In this document: one piece after another, positions 55,495-64,000 of the stretch | Numbering within the stretch: the stretch's first letter is position 1 | Layout: the number at the start of each line of letters is the position of its first letter | NCBI GenBank assembly: GCA_037957365.1 | Contig: JARHVA010000316.1 | Coordinates: 2,108,001-2,172,000 of the forward strand | Length of the DNA stretch: 64,000 nucleotides | Source of the DNA: Torreya grandis | Taxonomy: Eukaryota > Streptophyta > Pinopsida > Cupressales > Taxaceae | Direction: 5' to 3' | Notes under the pieces: model-generated | What the model was told of the DNA's origin: nothing | The model's database searches: none | The model's input: only the letters and a program-made list of their open reading frames with translations | Made by a program: the position numbers and the translations under genes

Positions 55495-58200
55495 CTAGGT
55501 GTCATCATCACCCATATAAGAGATAATGGTGCCCATGTGGGTGATGTGATGTATGGATTCGATTATATCTTGATGTTGATGGGGGAGTAATGGACAAGAA
55601 TGGATGGTAGGACTTGATGGGATCATGGGAGCATGATTGGAATATGTGATGGGTATTGGAGGATTAGGACTAGAATTATCACACATCATTGGAGATGTTG
55701 GAGATTCTAAATTTGATTGGTGCCATATGACAAAGGATTTTAAGAGATCCAAGACTTTTGGATTGTGCAATTATTCTTTGATTCAATTAGTTCAAGGATT
55801 ATCAACCATATTGATGGTGTTTTTGACATTATTTCAAATATAGACTTGATTATATCTTGACTGCCCCTAGTGCCTATCTTGGGGCTTCACTAGAGGAGAA
55901 TGAATTTTTATTTTGATGATCCCCTAGTGCCTAACATTGGGCTTCATTAGTGGATAATGATTTTTGACTTTGATGATCCCCTAGTGCCTGACATTGGGAT
56001 TCATGATGGGAAGACACTTTTGGATTAAGCTGATGATTTAAACTTATTGGATCAAAGGTGATTTTATCATTATTATTGACTTTATAAATATGGTCTTGGA
56101 ATTTTGTGTTTTTGGCACATGTTATATTACTCGAAGAAGAGTCCAATGATGAATGATCCTATTTGTCCCTATAGAGGGAGGTGATTAAATGATCATTAAT
56201 GAGAAGGAAAGGATATATGATGGATGAAGGTGGTGGAGATGATATGACAAGGTCAATGAGTGGTGATGGGGCAGAAGGGCCCTTGTAGGGGTTCTATGGA
56301 TACCCAAATTTTATATTAAATAAATTCTCCTCAAGATCAACAAAAAGATCACTAGGACTAGCTAAAAGATACACATCTGATATAGGATCAGATCCACCTC
56401 AACTATCTTCGATAGTTAAATCTTGTAAAAACTTGGTTATGGCTTCATCATCCTGATTGGGATCAAAATATATTCCTTGTGATTGGTTGATATTTGGATT
56501 AGATGTATCCTCAAAAATATAGGAATAGTATTCATCTATTGTAATATCTATGAGGAGTGATGTTTTTGATGAGGAATCTCATTAAGATACTAGTGTTGAA
56601 CATTATCCTAATGCAGATAACACTTGTATTGAATCCAATGCTAAATCTGATGTAAATGATACAATGCTTCTAGTTCAAGATTCATTGTTTGCAAGTGACC
56701 TCTCAACCTAGGGTGTTTGATATGATGGATGAGGGGGAGGTAATAGAGGAATAATGGATTCATCAAAGATAGGTCCATGGAGGAAAGACTCATGAGAAAA
56801 GGGGGAACTAGGTTCATGGGGATTGAGATCATTTTTGATGGAGGATTTATCGAAGATGAGGGGGACCATGCAATGTGGAGGTGGTGTCTTAACGTTAGCT
56901 TGGAAGGGCAAGGGATTTTTTTGCCTCTAAACATGTCTAGGCAATGGGTCTTAATAGATGCCAAGTTGTTGATTCTTAAACTGATTAGTAGGGCTCTCAC
57001 CTTCAACTTCAATGTCCCTCTTTTCAATTAGATCTTGAATATAATGTTTTAATTGCATACATTTTTTAGTATCATGACCTTTTACTCTATGATATTATCA
57101 AAAATCATTATCATGATGCCAATTAGGTCAAGGTTTTCTATCATCCAAAGGTCAAATTTTGGAGAGATTAATCATGTTTGAAGCTACTAAGTGTTGGAGG
57201 ACAATTTCTATAAGTATCCCCAGACTTGTAAGAAACCTCTTTCCTATTTAGGGTTTTGGTTTTCCTTGTGGTAATTGATGGTGGAGATAGTCTGCCAATT
57301 AGGAGTCCTTTTCTATACTGTTTGGACATGTTTAAAATTTGATTCCATCTCCCATGACATTTTTGTTTTTATTAAATATTTTTGGTTTATCAAAAAAGAC
57401 ATTGTCTTGATTATGGATTTGTTCATTTTGGGTATACAATTTGATCATTCCTTTTTCAATGATGGGCATCTCAATATGTATCCCATTCTCTATGATCTCA
57501 TCAAAATATTTAGCACATTGTAGCTTTAATTGATATTTCAACTTAGTGTTGAGATTGTCAATGGATATTTTAGCCAATTCCTTTTCTATAACTACAAAAT
57601 TAAATCGACTTGCCAAACTTCTCCATCAATATAGGAAGGAGACTAGACTTTCCCCATTTCTTTGTTTGGTGTTGTAAAAGTCTATGATGGATATCTCATG
57701 TTCAATATTGAAATAGAAGTGTCTCATGAATTTTTCAGTCAACTCTCCAAATCTGGATATGGACCCTTTTGGAAAATGCATAAAACACTCTAATACATGT
57801 CTTGTGAGACTTTTAGATAAAATCCTAAGGAGATGAGCATCATCGTAGGCAACCACATGGAATGCTACATAGAATTATTGGTCATGATCCTAGGGATCCC
57901 CTTTCCCTCTATATTTCTCAAATTTTGGAACCTCAAAATGTGGTGGGAATGGTACTTGTAAAATTCTCATATCTAAAGGGGAGGTGAAAAAATATTCATA
58001 CTTGTACCTCATTGCTTATGTATGAACATCAATCTACTGAAGAGTTTCCTTCATTATTTTCCACTCTTGAGCAAAGGATTGGTCCATGAGGGATTTAAAG
58101 TTTGAGTGTGACTGGTGTGAGATCTATAATGATTGGGGTTAATTTTGTGTACATTTTTTATTAGAGAAAAAGGTTCTTGATTTTATGCTCAAAATTGTGA
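55495..58200 (-). pseudogene. Ty3/gypsy gag-like polyprotein remnant
   Basis: Reading leftward: VPFPPHFEVPKFEKYRGKGDP (near 57940), then YDDAHLLRILSKSLTRHVLE with MHFPKGSISRFGELTEKFMR (57626-57856), then NTKQRNGESLVSFLY, ASRFNFVVIEKELAKISIDN (57332-57616), as in the gypsy gag core domain. A zinc-finger-like segment follows, YHRVKGHDTKKCMQLKHYIQ (around 57090), whose first Cys is a stop codon. Next comes a long Pro/Ser/Asp-rich region (56985-55850) with 19-residue repeats. From about 57960 to 55931 all these pieces lie in one frame, interrupted only by single stop codons; one shift near 55800-55850 leads into a last open piece (55495-55770). No protease or RT follows. Confidence 0.82.
55864..56020 (-). 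repeat. 57-bp in-frame repeat, 3 copies, inside the gypsy gag-like frame
   Basis: CCCCTAGTGCCT starts at 55864, 55921 and 55978, an exact 57-base period. On the minus strand each copy encodes a variant of QCQALGDHQ followed by a Ser/Asn/Lys-rich tail. Because 57 is 19 codons, copy-number change would keep the frame. The third copy diverges after about 30 bases. Confidence 0.88.
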
Positions 58201-60092
58201 GGCTAGGGAGTTGATTTATTGGGTTAGTTGATATAGCTGATCCTCCAAGGTAGTTCATCTCCTATTAGCCATAATGTGATTGTTTTGGAGTGGTTCTTGT
58301 TTTTCTTTTTATTTAAACTCTTATTTGTGATCTACAAGGTTATCCTCTTTAGGATCTTGATTGGTATTAGTGTGATGATGGGGAGTGTTGGGCTGAGTGA
58401 ATGGGAGGACTAGGTGTTGCAAGAGGTTTCGATAAAATCTAAGGGGTAGTGTGCCCCAAGTTACAATGACTTAGGATAATATTTGGTCATGTTTTCATAA
58501 ATGCATTGATCAAATGGTTCTCTAACCTCATTGCTATGGAAGATGACACTTGTGAATCAGTGTTCCTCTCCAAGAGTATGCATGTCATTATGTGTATCAT
58601 CATTATATTGGTTTCAATCACTTAGGTTCCCTAATAATTCATTCTCATTTTTGTATCTTTATCCCACTATGGTCTCCAAGACTTAGATTTAATTTTGAGC
58701 ACTTAGATTAAACTACCTAAATATGACAATTTATACCCAAAATTCACAATACACCAATTAAGATCTAGATCCATTAGGATGAAATGCAAATAGATGAATG
58801 AACATTCAAATAAAAATTTTAATGTTAAATATAATTAATCTAAACAAATAAAAATAAAAAATTATTTGGATTGAGATTGCTTTCTTTAGACTCAGATTTG
58901 CAACATTATGATAGCTTGATTGATGGTTATGGATGATAGCCTTAACTAGTTGATCATGGATTTGGCATGGAGATTTCATGGACTTAATAGATGTATTTTC
59001 TATAGAGGAGTGGCTTGTATAAATATTCCAAGAAGGGAATATCTATGGATCACATTCAAAGTTGAGCCATGAGGATCAAGGGTGGATGAATTTTCAAGGA
59101 ATTAATTTTTTTTTGGAATCCTCTAGAATAGATGCTTCTAGAGAGGAGAGGCCAAGTTAGAGGAAGTTCTATAATTGGATAATTATATAATATCCTTATG
59201 GGAATATTAGTATTAATGATGGATTAGGATAAGGATTAGGTGGGTGATTAGGGACTAAGGATGTAAGAGAGCCAAGGAGTAGGCTAGTGTAGGTGGGTCA
59301 TGGGAATTTTAAATTCCCAAATAATGGATAAGAGATATTAGGATGGAATAGGACATGATTTAGGAGGATTAATTGATTGGTGGGGTAAAAATAAGGTTAG
59401 TGAATGAATAAATGATGAGGGAGGATATTAGATAAATGACTAGAATTAGGATAATGAGGATAAATTAGCAGGATTAATTAGAATAATTAAGATGAGTAGA
59501 ATTTAATGTATATAGTCATCATATTGAAGAGTTATATAAAATGCAATTGTCATTGAAACATTTATCTAAAATATTAAATGTATGTCATACAAGTGTCAAG
59601 CGTAGATATATATAAAATTGAATCACATAGTGTCATGACACCACTAATCAATTTCAACAAGAACACAACCACAACACACAATGTCATACAATAAAGACAA
59701 GGTCCACATACAAGAGACATGATCAAATGTCACAAAAAAAATATTTCACATAGCTAAGATCTAAAATAATGTATATGTTTAATTTTTTCACAAGCATTTA
59801 TTGTACACATAGGGCCAAAGGTGAAAAATAATAGACAGGTTCATATGTCTCACATACCAAGTAATATCTTATAGAGATGCTCAATAAATTTGAACACAAG
59901 GGCCAAGAGACACACACAATAAGAAATAAATGTTAGCCTATCAAGCAATAAAGTAAACACCATCGAATGAGCATAGAACAAGTGAAAAATAGTCGGTTCA
60001 TCTATATGAATGTATGTATGTATATATATGCTACTTTACTATAATATGGCATTGATACATATGGATGGAATAGACTAGTTTTCACTTGTTCT
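58201..60092. other. intergenic, possible 5' part of the gypsy element
   Basis: Lies upstream of the gag-like frame on the minus strand, where a leader and 5' LTR would be expected. I could not identify an LTR terminus or primer site. The region 59215-59480 is rich in GGATTAGGATAAGGATTAGG-like words. No credible gene. Confidence 0.4.
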
Positions 60093-60341
<249 letters not shown>

Positions 60342-61137
60342 TATAATTATGGAAATAGATCTCAGAAAAGGTTTGCCTGACAAAATAATTATCAAATGTG
60401 GAAAAATATACCATACCCAGTCCATAGACTTTGAGAATATGGCCTTCTGATGTTGCATATGTAAACGAACTAGGCATCTTCAGGCTTCTTGTCCACAAGT
60501 AAGGAATTTAGATATAAAGAAGAAAGGGTAAAACCCCACTTATAAATGATGATCTTTTTCTATACAAGACGAAGAGGAAGATGCAGAAGTGAACCAAGAA
60601 TTAGATTGATAAATTGAGAAAGAAATAGAGGAACCAATAATCATTTACCAGAATATACACACTATGGAATCTCCTCCCATCGTTAGGGGAAACTAGGAGA
60701 ATGAAAATCAAACAATGGAAATTGAACAAGAAGGGATAACTCCAGGAGGAATGAAGAAAGCACATGAATCAAAAAAATTAGAATCGGATAAAGAAATAGT
60801 GCCACATACACATATGAATTTGATGCCAAATATTCCTCTTATGAAATTACAGATAGTCAGAGTGGAGATACCACATGAAATCTGGCAGGAAGTAAAAAAA
60901 AAGGGAAAAAGGGTAAGATCGAAGATAAAATGGGATCTCCATCAAACACATGTGCTTGTCACTGAATGCCAATACCTTTTCTCTTCTTCTTTTGTTATGT
61001 TTTTATTTCCTCTTTCCATTGACCATTTATCTCTTACAGGTTGAGGCTTGCCTCCTTGGTCATGTATTGTATCTGACCTCTGGTCAGTTAGTGCTAGTAT
61101 TTTTGTGCTTTAATTTTCTCAACCAACTAGTTATTTG
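60342..61137 (+). other. unassigned block with a 109-codon ORF, possibly LINE-related
   Basis: The frame at 60715-61044 begins MEIEQEGITPGGMKKAHESK and contains EIPHEIWQEVKKKGKRVRSK before turning hydrophobic. A basic KKKGKRxR tail after a W resembles the C-terminal end of some plant LINE ORF1 proteins, and the sequence then runs without a break into the arm of the palindrome at 61138. No reverse transcriptase is present. The LINE link is speculative. Confidence 0.25.
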
Positions 61138-61199
61138 ATTTTTTGGATGTATCTTTTCACCTCTCCGTATGGAATAAAAGATGCCAACACTTTTATTTT

Positions 61200-61277
<78 letters not shown>

Positions 61278-61341
61278 AAAAATAAAAGTGTTGGCATCTT
61301 TTATTCCATACGGAGAGATGAAAAGATACATCCAAAAATAT
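61138..61341. repeat. near-perfect palindrome with (TA)n core
   Basis: The left arm (61138-61204) contains GGATGTATCTTTTCACCTCT, CCGTATGGAATAAAAGATGC and CAACACTTTTATTTTTGATA. The right arm (61272-61341) is its reverse complement with one substitution (CACC/CATC) and one extra A/T base. About 70 bases of uninterrupted TA separate them (61203-61275). Similarity continues more weakly outside the arms. Short ORFs through it (YIYIYI) are artefacts. Confidence 0.93.
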
Positions 61342-61709
61342 AATTTGAGTGATTAGCAAAACATTTGAAATGTATGTAGTTTGACAAGGCATTTTAAGGT
61401 CATAGATAGATATAAACTATATAATTAGATGCTCCTAGCATAAACATGGCCACTAGGTAGAAGGGAGTTACATCTAAAAATGCATGGGTAATGTATGTTT
61501 TGCATCATATTCATATACCTAGTGAAATGTATGTGTATACCTAGAATATTATATTTTCTAGATATAAGATAAATAACATAAGTAAAGAAGTAACTAACAT
61601 CTTTGGTCATGCTCAGGTCCCATCTTTTATATTTTTGAAAATATTTTTAATGTTTTTGTCTTTTTGCAAAATTTATTTTGAATTTTTCGTATTTTTTACA
61701 TAAGATACT
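61342..61709. other. intergenic, downstream side of the gypsy integrase relic
   Basis: On the minus strand this follows the integrase stop and should be the 3' non-coding end of that element. No LTR start or polypurine tract was recognised. Confidence 0.4.
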
Positions 61710-62700
61710 TCATGTATAATATTGATGCAAATTCATCATATTAATAGGTTTATTCACGGGTTTCCCTTTGAGTGTAATGAGATGATAAGATCTTATACCT
61801 ACATTTTTAAAAATCACAAATGAACCCAACCAATTAGGTTTGCATTTACCATTATTTTCTTTGTCTATATTAATGTTTTTTTTATTCTCTTTCACTACTA
61901 AATCCCGGATCTGAAACTCACAATTACGTATCTTTTTTGTATGCTCTTTTAATGTGAGATTGGTAGACTTTGAGAGGTCAAATACCTTGAATATGCTTGT
62001 TATTGAGAATTTCTAATTAATGTAGCCATTTTCCTTGATATTCACTATCTTTAATGATGTCTTTTAAGAATACTTGTAAGAAGGGAATTTCCAATTATAT
62101 AGGAAAGAATTGTCTCTATTATATAAACATGAGACTATAAAATAACATTTGTTGGTGTATGCACAGTTATACAATATGCCCAAAGTACGTAGATAATTTT
62201 ATTATGCCAATATGTGTCATGTTTATCAATATTTTTACTTTAAATTTAGTGATTGTCTTATTTTTTTCTTTTTTTTCCCATCTCCTTATGTACCGGTAAT
62301 ATGTAGTAGAGAAAATGTGAAGAATTTTGAATTTGGCACAAAATCACTTAACTATTTTATTTTTTAAGGATGATCCATTATCTATTATAATAGCTAATGG
62401 TAATCCAAGATGTGAAATAATATATGACATCAAGAAGTGATAGATATCATATCCTATAGTAGACTATAAGGGTATGGTTTTGACTCATTGTGTAAAAACT
62501 ATTGTGGTTGTGATGATGAACTTGTGATCATCTGATGATTTTAGATTTATCATTCCAATCAAATTGGAGATCAAAAGGTAAAATGACCAAGGTGAAATAA
62601 TAGGTTGTGGTCATATGATGGCGCATGGTTTAAGTTGTTGTGTTTCTAATATTGTGAGCATTATTTTGCATATTCATGACATTCTTATTCCATGGAAGGT
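61710..62700 (-). pseudogene. Ty3/gypsy integrase remnant
   Basis: Reading leftward from about 62570: NLIGMINLKSSDDHKFIITT, VFTQ, stop, VKTIPL matches the gypsy integrase core opening (usually DxIGPINPKSSxGHRFI). The second catalytic Asp lies 61 codons on, in IIIDNGSSLKNKIVK (codon 62380-62382), then FCAKFKI and FSTTYY. After a damaged middle part the C-terminal domain appears at 61710-61895 with NGKCKPNWLGSFVIFKNVGI, YHLITLKGKPVNKPINMMNL and HQYYT. The first catalytic position reads Asn (62563-62565). Several stops (for example TGA in place of Trp after FTQ) make it non-functional. The preceding zinc domain and RNase H could not be traced with confidence. Confidence 0.82.
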
Positions 62701-64000
62701 GAGTAGTAACCCTACCAAAATAAATTTTAGGACATGGGTATTCCATTGAAATGACCTCCACATTCACTATCATGTACTTAAATTAAGGATAGTTTAGCTT
62801 ATTATTGGTTTAAACATCAAATTCATTACCCATAAAATTCTTATTTAAATGAATAGCCTTAGATGAGAACATAACACATCAATTCATGTTGTAATTTGTG
62901 TTTATCATTAGATGTTGCATTTTCTGGGATAGCAACTCAATATAAGAATTTGTATATCACTATACCATTTTGAACTTAGTATGTTGCAAGTAACCACCAA
63001 TGTATTTAAAGCATCTAGTGTTATTATAGTAACTTACATGTGTCTTATTTGATGAATGGATTCCTAAAGGCTGAAAACAAAGATCCCAAAAATTTTGATA
63101 TATCGTGAGGTACATGGAAACTAAATTTTATGTAGAATTTTGCCTAATGGCATGAGTATTAGAGAAGTACCCATCACACCATGATATAGGTAAAACTAAC
63201 AACTTAGCCCAAAAATAGAGCACCAAAGTCAAATGTGAAGCACTTCACAGAGCTAATGTTCACTTTACCATCTATTCCAATCCTCTTCCAAAGCATACTC
63301 CTAACTAACAACCTAATAATAAAAACCAAACCTCTCCCCAACCAGTCTCCAGTATTGTTGAAACCATGGTCAACCCTCATTTTTCTAATAATGAGAAAAA
63401 ATTGGTAAATATAAAAAACATGAAGTGTGTTATTTTCTAAATCAATCCTTACCATCTTAAAACAATCTAGGATAATCCTCCACAACATTTTATAACTATT
63501 GGATCTTAATACATCACCACTTTCATGTTTTCCGATAACTCAATTGTATCATCCCACCCAATATAGATCCCTTCCTTCACAACTATATCATCAAACATGG
63601 TATAATATGTTCCTTATGTATGTATAAGTTAGAATGACCTACAACAATCCTCTTTCTATTAATAGATTATGACTCAAATAAGGTCAATCAAAATGAGCTT
63701 GTGTATACTTAGTCGATTAGGGAAGGATTAATGAATTATGTAGATCTAGCAGAGGGTAACCTATAATGCAAATATCAATCAGAAAGGATTTCAAAGCCAA
63801 AGCCTATGACATAGGGATGTAGATCTCTCTAGGCATCAACAAAAGTAAATGGATTTAAACTATTGTTGTAGATATGCAAGTATAGTAAATGTTTATAAAG
63901 GGGTATAAACTAAGGTAAAGGATGGGTTATAATGGTACGATCAATTTTAACTGGGGTTATATTTACAATAGTGGTTGATTTGAAAGGAGAGCCAAATACT
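62701..64000. other. intergenic, possibly upstream part of the gypsy pol
   Basis: On the minus strand this is where RNase H and RT of the integrase-bearing element should lie. I see only an unconvincing frame (63204-63488, begins MLWRIILDCFKMVRIDLENN) without YVDD or other RT motifs. The element is either truncated here or too decayed. Confidence 0.4.

Overview
The window looks like nuclear DNA from a gymnosperm, most likely a conifer. This rests on strong AT richness, sparse and broken genes separated by long unreadable stretches, many old LTR retrotransposons, and one disease-resistance pseudogene whose NB-ARC and LRR wording matches the conifer TIR-NBS-LRR (TNL) type. The species assignment is inference. 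I see no complete, clearly functional host gene, no rRNA or tRNA gene and no CRISPR array. Prokaryotic features such as operons and ribosome binding sites do not apply.

Layout. 0-7 kb: AT-rich sequence with an alpha/beta-hydrolase (epoxide-hydrolase-like) gene fragment at 1.6-1.85 kb, a possible tRNA-derived SINE at 3.6 kb and short tandem duplications at 4.6-5.1 kb. 7.1-14.7 kb: an NLR pseudogene on the + strand, cut in two by a 5.0-kb Ty1/copia element on the minus strand (copia A, 7258-12283). Both LTRs, primer-binding site, polypurine tract and an imperfect 5-bp target duplication are visible. Downstream of the insertion the NLR continues with two introns that still have canonical splice sites and a long LRR exon with frameshifts and stops. 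15-33 kb: degenerate repeats, an (AT)40 microsatellite, a GTCAA-rich stretch and possible LTR relics.

33.2-38.4 kb: a second Ty1/copia element on the + strand (copia B, 33230-38371), structurally complete, with ~95% similar LTRs and a perfect ATATT target duplication. It is broken by stops and frameshifts and by a catalytic Glu-to-Lys change in the integrase. Copia A and B share closely related internal regions but have LTRs that are alike only near their ends. 38.5-43.6 kb: an old LTR-like relic, three tandem-repeat clusters, a perfect-loop inverted repeat and an exon-like ORF. 43.9-46.2 kb: a third, 5'-truncated copia remnant (copia C, minus strand) with an in-frame 72-codon tandem duplication in its RNase H region. 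46-54.7 kb: mostly featureless, with one small spliced-ORF candidate.

55.5-58.2 kb: a Ty3/gypsy gag-like pseudogene (minus strand) that stays in one reading frame for about 2 kb, is interrupted almost only by point stops, and carries three 57-bp (19-codon) repeats. 60.1-61.3 kb: two long palindromes centred on (TA)n microsatellites. 61.7-62.7 kb: a Ty3/gypsy integrase pseudogene (minus strand) from a different element than the gag, since the order is wrong for one element. Nothing in the window forms a working pathway. What it records is a host immune gene being inactivated and a layered history of retrotransposon insertion and decay.
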